DNA of 64,000 nt, taken from positions 104,338 to 168,337 of the forward strand of contig JAAFKA010000011.1 of the NCBI GenBank assembly GCA_013299115.1, written 5' to 3'. Positions 50,850-58,095 of the stretch are shown one piece after another. Under the pieces are notes generated by a model. It saw nothing but the letters and a program-made list of their open reading frames with translations. It made no database searches and was not told where the DNA came from. Every line of letters starts with the position of its first letter. The stretch's first letter is position 1. The position numbers were made by a program, and so were the translations under genes. The stretch comes from Cytophagales bacterium (GTDB lineage Bacteria; Bacteroidota; Bacteroidia; Cytophagales; Thermoflexibacteraceae).

Positions 50850-50922
50850 AACCACAAAAGCCCATAAAAAGCACCTTAGCCCAAATTATGCACTTTTGCC
50901 CCTTTTTCATAAATACAATGTT
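50850..50922 (-). repeat. truncated attC-like site C
   Basis: It retains the GTT side: minus-strand TGTGCCTAAC, then CATTGTATTTATG...GGGGCAAAAGTGC and GGGCTTTTGTGG, which align with sites A, B and D. The distal arm and AAC end are missing. R'' here (GCCTAAC) fits the integron consensus RYYYAAC exactly and is the complement of the GTTAGGC at site D. The site begins 9 bp after the Rpn stop codon. Confidence 0.55.
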
Positions 50923-50930
50923 AGGCACAG

Positions 50931-51758
50931 TTATTGGTTCATTTCGTTACGCAGTTGCTCTATTTGTTCAACTGTTAGTTTTGTATGTTTTGCTATTTTT
51001 TCGTTAGGCTCGTTGTCTGCTAACATAGACTTAGCAAATTCAATGTTCCGTTTCTCAATAACAAGCATTTTTTCTGCCACTTCGTCTGTTTCACGAATAC
51101 GAGAATATTCATACGCCTCTAAATCTTCTTTTTTCCAATTATGTCGGTCTGCTTCTGTGTATGCTGATTTTAAACCTTCATCTTCTAAACCTGCTGGAAT
51201 TACGGTTAAGTTTTCTGCATTTTTGATAAAATAAACCCATTTTTCTACCAAAGTTTGCAATTCTTGTTCCGTTTTATTGAATTTAGGCAATTCGATAAAA
51301 TTGAAGTCTAAATCTTTGAGTTTGTGTTCTCCTGTTTCTGCATCCAAAATTAGATGCCTTGATAAATAATTCTCACCTTCCAAAAAAACGAAATTCAAGA
51401 TACCAATAAAAATAGTTGGCTTTAATTGATAATAATTTTCACCTGCATTAAGTTGGGCAGAATAAGATTTGGCACTGTAATAAACCACTCTTTTGGCAAA
51501 ACCAATTTTGTCCGTAACTTGCATTTCGACAATATACTCATTGCCTATCTTGTCTTTTGCCTTCACGTCTAAAATAGTAGATTTTGCACCCAAGACAATA
51601 GGTAATTGATAAGGGTTTGTAATTTCAACCCAAGTAATTTTCTTATTTCCTTCCAATTTTAAAACCGCATTGAGAAACGAAATTAAAATTTCAGTTTTGT
51701 TTTCGTTACCAAAGATTTTGCGAAAGGCAATGTCATTTTTTATATCAGCAAATTGCAT
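50931..51758 (-). CDS. Rpn-family nuclease / PD-(D/E)XK transposase-like protein (cassette copy 1)
   Basis: 275 residues. It begins FADIKNDIAFRKIFGNENKTEILISFLNAVLKLEG, the family start. The nuclease core is KSTILDVKAKDKIGNEYIVEMQVTDKIGF (Asp, E-x-Q), and YYSAKSYSAQLNAGENYYQLKPTIFIGILNF follows. The tail is SMLADNEPNEKIAKHTKLTVEQIEQLRNE. It is related to but clearly different from the copies at 21576 and 52552. It is the last of three genes in one cassette-like unit between sites D and C. Confidence 0.88.
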   Translation of the reverse strand: MQFADIKNDIAFRKIFGNENKTEILISFLNAVLKLEGNKKITWVEITNPYQLPIVLGAKSTILDVKAKDKIGNEYIVEMQVTDKIGFAKRVVYYSAKSYSAQLNAGENYYQLKPTIFIGILNFVFLEGENYLSRHLILDAETGEHKLKDLDFNFIELPKFNKTEQELQTLVEKWVYFIKNAENLTVIPAGLEDEGLKSAYTEADRHNWKKEDLEAYEYSRIRETDEVAEKMLVIEKRNIEFAKSMLADNEPNEKIAKHTKLTVEQIEQLRNEMNQ

Positions 51759-51884
51759 AGGATTTCAAGATTAAATTTCTACTACAAAGATACTAAAAAT
51801 AAAAAATTATTCCTCAAAAACCCATATTTTAATTCCTTGCAAAGAGTTAATCCAATTTCGGATGGAATTAGGAAATTTGCCCAT

Positions 51885-52049
51885 CTAAGAGTTTCTAATA
51901 CCACCTCTATCCATAAATAAACTTGCTGGGACTATTAAAATTAAAAACAGAATTCCTTCTGGAATAAGCAATGCCCACCAAAATAATGTACAAATTAGCA
52001 CAAAACCTATTCCAAAAGGTATTCTGACTATAGTAACAAAAAAGTTCAT
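51885..52049 (-). CDS. tiny membrane protein
   Basis: 54 residues from MNFFVTIVRIPFGIG; the frame extends to 52112 but that part overlaps the preceding gene. Two hydrophobic helices (GFVLICTLFWWALL and GILFLILIVPASLFM) fill the protein, which ends MDRGGIRNS. The start follows the Cys-rich gene's stop by 5 nt, suggesting translational coupling. The family is unknown; the size and setting resemble small membrane immunity or effector subunits, but that is only a guess. Confidence 0.5.
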   Translation of the reverse strand: MNFFVTIVRIPFGIGFVLICTLFWWALLIPEGILFLILIVPASLFMDRGGIRNS

Positions 52050-52054
52050 ATCAG

Positions 52055-52306
52055 TTACAGTTTTTCCAATTTCCCTGCATAAATAGAACAATGTGCTGGT
52101 TTGTTTAGCCAATTTCTTAATGAAACACCAAATAATTCTTTAAATGCTTTTGCGTCTGCAAAGTCTGCTGCTTGATTGAAACAGTTATGACAAATATGGC
52201 AACCATTGCCACTATGTGTATTTTTTTCGTATGCAGAAACACAACGATAAACAGGGATATTTTTATGTATCCACTTGTTACAAACATTACACATTAATTC
52301 ATCCAT
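52055..52306 (-). CDS. small cysteine-rich (zinc-ribbon-like) protein
   Basis: 83 residues: MDELMCNVCNKWIHKNIPVYRC...GCHICHNCFNQAADF. CxxC at 6-9 and CHICHNC at about 36-42 with intervening Cys and His give a plausible zinc-binding module, like a truncated RING/LIM-type knuckle. No known domain is certain. The C-terminal half (FKELFGVSLRNWLNKPAHCSIYAG) is helical. It is the first gene of the D-C cassette unit, starting about 115 bp after the GTTAGGC box. Confidence 0.55.
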   Translation of the reverse strand: MDELMCNVCNKWIHKNIPVYRCVSAYEKNTHSGNGCHICHNCFNQAADFADAKAFKELFGVSLRNWLNKPAHCSIYAGKLEKL

Positions 52307-52419
52307 ACCTTTTTTTTGTAAGAATTTTGTACCTACTCTGTCGACTTTTCAGTTTTCGCCACCTGAATTTTTAGACTTTTGGTGTTGTGTCCGTTAGATA
52401 CCTTTTTATAATTGTGCCT

Positions 52420-52541
52420 AACGGAAAGATGTTTGGGAAGGGTGGAACTTAACAGCACCAAAGTTCTCAAAGCACAAAAGCTAAATAAATTTCCAATACT
52501 TCAATAAAGCACTTCTGCCCGCCTTTCGCAAACACAATGTT
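52420..52541 (-). repeat. attC-like recombination site D
   Basis: 122 bp from AAC (52420) to GTT (52541). The arms are more diverged (GTTTGGGAAGGGTGG and CCCGCCTTTCGCAAAC) but share TTCAATAAAGCACTTCTGCCC with A and B. On the minus strand it ends GTTAGGCACA, exact to the integron R' consensus GTTRRRY and complementary over 10 bp to the TGTGCCTAAC at the far end of the same cassette (site C). It begins 11 bp after the Rpn stop codon. Confidence 0.65.
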
Positions 52542-52551
52542 GCACACAGTT

Positions 52552-53397
52552 TTATTTGTTCATTGCGGAACGTATCTTTTCAACTTCTTCAACCGTTAAA
52601 CCTGTTATTTTAGCAATAAATTTATTATTTGCACCTTCTAAAATTGCATTTTTTGTAATTCCAATTTTATTTTCTTCAACTGCTGTTTCCAAAGCACTTT
52701 TCATTCCCCAATACTGAATAAGATTTTCGTCATAAATACTTCTTTGTGCTGGACTTAGGTTCGATAATTTTGACGTTTCAAAGGCTTTCTGAAAAATTGG
52801 CTCGTTTAGAATGGTAGGAATGTTATCGAAGTTTTCTAAGTTTTTTAGAAAATAACACCATTTATCAAAATGAGTTTCTAATTCACTTTCCTGTAATTTG
52901 AACAAAGGCATTTGTAAAAACTTAAAATGAAGTTTATCAAAAAATAAATCTCCATCTTGGTCTTTCAAAGAAATATCTCGTCTAAATTTGCGTTTTTCCT
53001 CTGCTTCGTCATATTCAAAATCAAGCACAGCCACAAAGTAAATTGGCTCTAATTTAAAATCCCATTCCCCTTTTTGGGCTGGGCGGCACTCCGCTTGTTC
53101 TCGAATAGGAAATGTAACATAAAATAAACTTCGGTCTTTGAAGTATTTTATTTTCGCCTTTTGCATTTCTACAATAAAGCTTTCGCCTGAAACTGCTTTG
53201 CAATGTACATCAAAAATGGCTTTTCTTTCCGTAGATAAATCAGCCAAATTTTCAACATTACGAAAATTTAAGTCCGCAATTTGATGATGTGTAGGCAATA
53301 ATTGATTAAGAAAATCAATTAAAAGGTCTTTGTTGCCTTCCTCTCCAAAGAGTTTTTTGAAACCAAAATCGGTATATGGATTAATGTACTTTGCCAT
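52552..53397 (-). CDS. Rpn-family nuclease / PD-(D/E)XK transposase-like protein (cassette copy 2)
   Basis: 281 residues. It starts MAKYINPYTDFGFKKLFGEEGNKDLLIDFLNQLLP. The core is KAIFDVHCKAVSGESFIVEMQKAKIKYFKDRSLFYVTFPIREQ with the Asp and E-x-Q positions, followed by YFVAVLDFEYDE. The tail is GANNKFIAKITGLTVEEVEKIRSAM. This subgroup carries the KDRSLFY/ FPIREQ motif of Bacteroidota PD-(D/E)XK transposase-like proteins. The stop is 11 bp from site D; the start lies only 26 bp from the left end of the IS element, so its promoter may have been displaced or supplied by the IS. Confidence 0.88.
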   Translation of the reverse strand: MAKYINPYTDFGFKKLFGEEGNKDLLIDFLNQLLPTHHQIADLNFRNVENLADLSTERKAIFDVHCKAVSGESFIVEMQKAKIKYFKDRSLFYVTFPIREQAECRPAQKGEWDFKLEPIYFVAVLDFEYDEAEEKRKFRRDISLKDQDGDLFFDKLHFKFLQMPLFKLQESELETHFDKWCYFLKNLENFDNIPTILNEPIFQKAFETSKLSNLSPAQRSIYDENLIQYWGMKSALETAVEENKIGITKNAILEGANNKFIAKITGLTVEEVEKIRSAMNK

Positions 53398-53421
53398 TGG
53401 AAATTACAATTTTATTTATAG

Positions 53422-54420
53422 TAGAGTTTATCAATAATTTTTTGTTACCTTTGCAAAATTTTGTATTTTTATTTTCACTAATCATCTAATTCATTGCTAA
53501 TCAACGACTTATTAAAAGATGCCAAGCAATTTCGTGCTTTAACTTCCTTACTTCCTGAAGAGTTTGGAGGCTTGTTAAGCAAATTTGAATCTGCTTTTGA
53601 CCGTTATATTGAAAAATATAACCTCGATGGCACGCCTCGCTACAACAAATACAGTCCCAGAGGCGAAAAAATTTTAGATAGTAGTGCTGAAAAACTTTTT
53701 TTTATTTTGGTTTACCATAACGGTTCGCCGATGCGACAAAATCCAACACAAGAGTTTTTAGCTTTTTCTTTTGGACTTCGTCAAGAAATGTGTGCTTTGT
53801 GGATAAAAGTTTTATTACCTATTTTAGAAAAAACATTACATCAATATAAAGCAAAACAAAATGTCAATCAAATCAACGAGGTTTTGCAAACAGGAGAAAC
53901 GTATCTGGTAGATGTGACAGAAAGAACCGTGCAACGAGATACTTATGAGCAAGAAGAATTTTACACAGGAAAAAAAAACAGCATACGATAAAAAACTTAG
54001 TCATCACGAATAAAGATGGGCTGATAGTCTTTGTAAGCCCTACTTTTCGTGGAAAAGTACACGATAAGTTGTTAGCTGACACTTTGTTAATCACTAAAAA
54101 ATGTACTTTACTAACAGATTTAGGGTTTTATGGTTGGAAACTTCCTGAAACCATAGTTGTCATGCCGCACAAAAAGCCTAAAAAAAAATCCCTGACCAAG
54201 CTACAGAAAGTACAGAACAGATTGCAAAGCAGAGAAAGAGTAAAAATAGAAAATATTTTTGCTCACGTAAAAATCCTTAGAATTGTGAAAGAAAGAATAA
54301 GAACTTACATAGAAGAAACTAAAAATACCGTATTTACGATAGCAGTAGCCCTTTACAATTTCAGAAGAACTTTTGCTTTAAAAAGAAAAATTATTTACTT
54401 GTAATTATTTATAAACTCTA
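53422..54420. mobile_element. IS5-family-like insertion sequence with TA duplications
   Basis: 995 bp (53424-54418) flanked by TA on both sides. Ends: GAGTTTATCAATAATT at the left and its complement with one mismatch at the right (17-bp terminal repeats). Size, two-frame transposase and 2-bp TA duplication resemble the IS427 group of the IS5 family. A -7-like TACCTTTG (53446-53453) lies inside the left end. The two MITEs in the window share its first ~24 bp and last ~20 bp. Confidence 0.8.
53494..54404 (+). CDS. IS transposase in two overlapping frames, probable -1 frameshift
   Basis: Frame 1 (53494-53991; TTG start, no ATG available) encodes 165 residues including YLVDVTERTVQRDTYEQEEFYTGKKN. 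Frame 2 (-1; continues to 54404) reads KKKQHTIKNLVITNKDG...SPTFRGKVHDKLLADTLL and TLLTDLGFYGWKLPETIV, then NRLQSRERVKIENIFAHVKILRIVKERIR. Together these give the DDE catalytic residues (D in VDVTE, D in LTDLGF, E in VKIENIF). The frames meet at nine A residues (53970-53978) ending in AAAAAAAC, a classic slippery site, giving a fused product of about 303 residues. A simple one-base loss would look the same, so functionality is not proven. Confidence 0.75.
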
Positions 54421-54487
54421 ATAATTTCAAAAATAATTTTGAATTTGGCTTGTAAAGTTTATACTAAATTTAAACAATTTTTTCCAA

Positions 54488-55489
54488 ATGAAAAACCTAA
54501 TTCTTACCGCAGCCTTAGCCTTTGGAATTGGCACTGCTGCCCAAGCCCAATCAGTGGCTATCAACACTTCGGGTGCTGCTGCCGACAATTCAGCAATTCT
54601 TGATGTGAGCAGCACTACAAAGGGTATGCTCATTCCACGAATGACCGCAGCCCAACGGACTGCTATCACAGGCACAAATGGCTTGTTAGTCTATCAAACT
54701 GATGGCACAGCAGGGTTTTATTACCACAACGGAACAGTTTGGGTGCTGTTAAGCACCACCACAGATGCCTCTGCCCTCACTTCGGGGACTTTGCCCAATG
54801 GTCGGATGCCTGCCCTCACAGGGGAGGTTACAACCACAGCAGGTAATGTGGCTACTACGATTACAGCAAATGCTGTTACAAGTGCAAAAATTGCCGATGG
54901 TACTATTGTAGATGCAGACATTAGCGGAACTGCTGCCATTGCAGGTTCTAAAATATCGGGCAATATTGCTGGCAATGCAACCAACGTAACAGGTACGGTA
55001 GCTCTTGCTAATGGAGGAACAGGACAAACAACAGCCAATGGTGCTTTAAATGCTTTATTACCAACCCAAGCAAGTAATTCGGGCAAAGTGCTGCAAACAG
55101 ATGGCACTAATGCAACGTGGCAAACGCCAAGTGGCGGAGGTGGCGGTACTTATTCAACCAACACCGTAACTACTACGGTTACGCCTGGTACAACCATTAC
55201 AGATTACTCTACTTTTACAGTAAGCAGTGGAAAAACAGCCGTAGTAAGTGTTACTATAGATTGTTCAACTGCTACTAATGCTGCAAGATATATTTACATA
55301 ACAGATAATTCAAACAATATATTAGCTATGGGTAGTACAGCTTCTTCTGCTGCAATATCTTTGATACCACAGGCAACAGTAAGTACCATTTTAAGTGCAG
55401 GTACTTATAAAATTCGTGTAGCTTCTTCTCTTGCAGGAATTACCTTTGGTGGTGGTAGTGGGTGTGTGATAAAACAAATTGAGTTTTAA
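54488..55489 (+). CDS. modular secreted protein, tandem paralogue 1
   Basis: 333 residues. A signal peptide ends AAQAQ. Then comes a conserved block ([58 protein letters not shown]), a Thr/Ala-rich middle ([96 protein letters not shown]), and a C-terminal ~110 residues unique to this copy (beta-rich, [31 protein letters not shown]). The middle resembles phage tail-fibre spacers. The gene starts 70 bp from the IS. The likely role is a surface fibre with an exchangeable tip. Confidence 0.8.
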   Translation: MKNLILTAALAFGIGTAAQAQSVAINTSGAAADNSAILDVSSTTKGMLIPRMTAAQRTAITGTNGLLVYQTDGTAGFYYHNGTVWVLLSTTTDASALTSGTLPNGRMPALTGEVTTTAGNVATTITANAVTSAKIADGTIVDADISGTAAIAGSKISGNIAGNATNVTGTVALANGGTGQTTANGALNALLPTQASNSGKVLQTDGTNATWQTPSGGGGGTYSTNTVTTTVTPGTTITDYSTFTVSSGKTAVVSVTIDCSTATNAARYIYITDNSNNILAMGSTASSAAISLIPQATVSTILSAGTYKIRVASSLAGITFGGGSGCVIKQIEF

Positions 55490-55648
55490 GGAAGTTGCCT
55501 TCCTTACATTTTTTTGACATACTTTTCTTTGCCTATTTCTCTTTTCTTGCTTCTGAGAGAGGAATAGGTAAAATTAGTTTTCATTGGCAATGATTTTGAA
55601 CAATTTTTTGTGTAAATTTGCTTACTTCTATTCAAGCAATTTAAACTT

Positions 55649-56251
55649 ATGGCATACAAAAAATATACGGGCAAAGAAGTAGATGAGTTGCTGGGTTTGC
55701 AGCTAAAATCTGTGCAGTTATTTGAAAACCAGCTAATAAAACCTCTCACGCCGACTGCTTGGCTCACAAAGTCCTTAGAAATAGCTACAGAAATGGCACT
55801 GACCACAGAAAAAGCTGTTTCTGAACACCTACTTTCGCCTATTCTTTCTGAAATTAAAATTGCGAATAAGGACAAAATTACTTTGTTTTCTGGCGAACAG
55901 CTTAATGTGGATAAAACACGAAATTTGAACGGAGAAGTAGATTTTTTCTTTGCCAAAACTACCCATTCTTTTTCTAAAAAAGCCCCTATTTTGTGTATTG
56001 TAGAGGCAAAAATAGGCTTAATAGACAAAGGAATTCCACAAGCCGCCGCACAACTATATGCAGCAAGGCTAAAAAATGAACAAGAAGGCAAACCTCTTGC
56101 TATTATTTATGGTGCAGTAACAGACGGCAAAACTTGGCGTTTTTTGCGTTTAGAAGAACAAACTTTATATACAGATTTGACTATTTTGTATTTAGACAAT
56201 CTACCCTTGCTCTTAGGAACTTTGCAATGGGTCATAGATTTTTATGATTAG
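55649..56251 (+). CDS. restriction-endonuclease-fold protein of unknown function (1)
   Basis: 200 residues with no signal. The central part shows a PD-(D/E)XK-like arrangement: NGEVDFFFAK, about 14 residues, then LCIVEAKIG and QAAAQLYAARLKNE, followed by YGAVTDGKTWRFLRLE, the pattern of type I restriction HsdR N-terminal-like nuclease domains. The Asp, E-x-K and Gln positions are all present, so it may be catalytically competent. It lies between two of the tandem modular genes, 64 bp before a second protein of the same general fold. Its target is unknown. Confidence 0.6.
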   Translation: MAYKKYTGKEVDELLGLQLKSVQLFENQLIKPLTPTAWLTKSLEIATEMALTTEKAVSEHLLSPILSEIKIANKDKITLFSGEQLNVDKTRNLNGEVDFFFAKTTHSFSKKAPILCIVEAKIGLIDKGIPQAAAQLYAARLKNEQEGKPLAIIYGAVTDGKTWRFLRLEEQTLYTDLTILYLDNLPLLLGTLQWVIDFYD

Positions 56252-56314
56252 AGAGGGTTACTACCTATAATTTTTGTGTAACTTGCCAGATGATTATCAA
56301 AAACTATCAAAATT

Positions 56315-56968
56315 ATGATAAAAAGACCTTTTGAGCAGTGGCTCTTTGAAGAAGTAGAAAAAGAATTTTCTATCAATAGAACAAAACACCACCCAACCTT
56401 AGTAGATTGGCTGGCTGTTTCTGATGCAAAACCTTTACAAAGTGGCGTAGCACGCCTACAAATTTTGATAGACGAATATATAGAAACGTGGAATGAAGAC
56501 GAGCTAAAAATGGGATTTATTGCCCCCTTGTTAGCAGAAATAAACTTTCATTATCCAAAATATTACAAGGTTTTTACACAAAGATTATTTAGCTTAACCA
56601 CCGAAAACGTAGAGGCAAATGGCAGAGTGGAATGGGTGGTTGCCACAGGGCAACAAACACCACAAAAGCCAATGTTCTTTTTGCAAGAATACAAGCCTGA
56701 AAAATTTTCGGGCAATGACCCCTTAGGGCAACTACTTATTGCGATGGTAGATGCACAAATAATAAATGGAACACCCGAAAAAACTTTGTATGGTATCTAT
56801 ACTTTGGGCAGACTTTGGTTTTTTGTCATCTTACAAAACAAAGAATACAGCGTAAGCAGGGCTTATGATGCCACACAAACAAAGGAATTAGTACAAATGG
56901 TGGCAATTTTAGAAAAAGTAAAAGGCTATATTCATCAAGAATTGGGTTTAGAACCCCCAAAATTTTAA
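56315..56968 (+). CDS. restriction-endonuclease-fold protein of unknown function (2)
   Basis: 217 residues with no signal. It parallels the previous protein: NGRVEWVVATGQQ, then PMFFLQEYKPE (E-x-K), DPLGQLLIAMVDAQ and LYGIYTLGRLWFFVIL. The first acidic residue is Glu rather than Asp. It is a distant relative of gene 1 rather than a copy. The two could act as a pair. The neighbouring modular genes are not expected partners; they may have been duplicated around it. Confidence 0.55.
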   Translation: MIKRPFEQWLFEEVEKEFSINRTKHHPTLVDWLAVSDAKPLQSGVARLQILIDEYIETWNEDELKMGFIAPLLAEINFHYPKYYKVFTQRLFSLTTENVEANGRVEWVVATGQQTPQKPMFFLQEYKPEKFSGNDPLGQLLIAMVDAQIINGTPEKTLYGIYTLGRLWFFVILQNKEYSVSRAYDATQTKELVQMVAILEKVKGYIHQELGLEPPKF

Positions 56969-56985
56969 TAATCTCAAAATAATCT

Positions 56986-56993
56986 TACATTTG
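56986..56993 (+). promoter_or_regulatory. -7 box before paralogue 2
   Basis: TACATTTG lies 28 bp before the start at 57022 and matches TAnnTTTG. The same TTACATTTG sequence lies before paralogue 4 (59523-59530). Confidence 0.5.
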
Positions 56994-57021
56994 CTAATAA
57001 AAATTTAAACCAATTTTTCCA

Positions 57022-57945
57022 ATGAAAAACCTAATTCTTACCGCAGCCTTAGCCTTTGGAATTGGCACCGCTGCCCAAGCCCAATCGGTGGCTATCAACA
57101 CTTCGGGTGCTGCTGCTGACAATTCGGCAATTCTTGACGTAAGCAGCACCAATAAAGGTATACTTGTGCCAAGAATGACCGCAGCCCAACGGACTGCTAT
57201 CACAGGCACAAATGGCTTGTTGGTCTATCAAACTGATGGCACAGCAGGATTTTATTACCACAACGGAACAGTTTGGGTGTTGTTAAGCACTACCACAGAT
57301 GCCTCAGCCCTCACTTCGGGGACTTTGCCCAATGGTCGTATGCCTGCCCTCACAGGGGAGGTTACAACCACAGCAGGTAATGTGGCTACTACGATTACAG
57401 CCAATGCTGTTACAAGTGCAAAAATTGCCGATGGTACTATTGTAGATGCTGACATTAGCGGAACTGCTGCCATTGCAGGTTCTAAAATATCGGGCAATAT
57501 TGCTGGCAATGCAGCCAACGTAACAGGTACGGTAGCTCTTGCTAATGGAGGAACAGGACAAACAACAGCCAACGGTGCTTTAAATGCCTTATTGCCTACA
57601 CAAGCAAGTAATTCAGGAAAAGTTTTGCAAACTAATGGCGTTAATGCAACATGGCAGACACCCCCAGAAAATCCTGCTACTGTAACTATCCGATATTATA
57701 TTGCAACCCAAGGAATTTATCCAACAAACCCTGGCTTATGTGGAGAAACTTTTTGTATTGGTAGTATCCAAGCCTTTGCTGGCACTATACCAAGTGGAGG
57801 TGGCTGGGCACTATGCAATGGACAAGTCTTATCAATAGCTGCCAATACTGCCTTGTATTCAATTATAGGAATAACGTATGGTGGAGACGGAATAACCAAC
57901 TTTGCATTACCTAACTTGAATGGTAAAGTAATAAAAGGACAATAA
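57022..57945 (+). CDS. modular secreted protein, tandem paralogue 2, phage tail-collar C-terminus
   Basis: 307 residues. The first ~215 residues are almost identical to paralogue 1 (signal, [37 protein letters not shown], the Thr/Ala-rich middle and [17 protein letters not shown]). After KVLQTNGVNATWQTPP the C-terminus is a phage tail-collar (microcystin-dependent-protein-like) domain: FCIGSIQAFAGTIPSGGGWALCNGQVLSI...YGGDGITNFALPNLNGKVIKG. Such domains form the tip of fibres or secreted adhesins. It ends cleanly and is followed by a strong terminator. Confidence 0.85.
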   Translation: MKNLILTAALAFGIGTAAQAQSVAINTSGAAADNSAILDVSSTNKGILVPRMTAAQRTAITGTNGLLVYQTDGTAGFYYHNGTVWVLLSTTTDASALTSGTLPNGRMPALTGEVTTTAGNVATTITANAVTSAKIADGTIVDADISGTAAIAGSKISGNIAGNAANVTGTVALANGGTGQTTANGALNALLPTQASNSGKVLQTNGVNATWQTPPENPATVTIRYYIATQGIYPTNPGLCGETFCIGSIQAFAGTIPSGGGWALCNGQVLSIAANTALYSIIGITYGGDGITNFALPNLNGKVIKGQ

Positions 57946-58021
57946 TTTTTGTCAATTAGCTTTAAAAGTAGCCATCATCGTAACTTTCAAAGTGTCAAAA
58001 AATATAAAAAGTCTATTATCA

Positions 58022-58056
58022 AAAATTACAACTAATTCAAAATTAGTTGTAATTTT
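58022..58056 (+). terminator. terminator after paralogue 2
   Basis: AAAATTACAACTAATT (58022-58037) pairs perfectly with its complement (58041-58056) with a 3-nt loop. The right half plus the next ~45 bp recurs before paralogue 5 (60975 onward). Confidence 0.75.
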
Positions 58057-58095
58057 GGTTGAAAATTGCATTACTAAAACTTAAAATCATCTTCA

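Noticed and set aside
49290..52545. CRISPR array as an explanation of the spaced repeats
   Set aside because: Repeats are about 123 bp, imperfect palindromes, and separated by whole genes rather than short spacers.
55504..56091. 195-codon minus-strand frame opposite the first restriction-fold gene
   Set aside because: The plus-strand frame has clear nuclease-like motifs and a proper start; the minus frame is Ser/Cys-rich without motifs.
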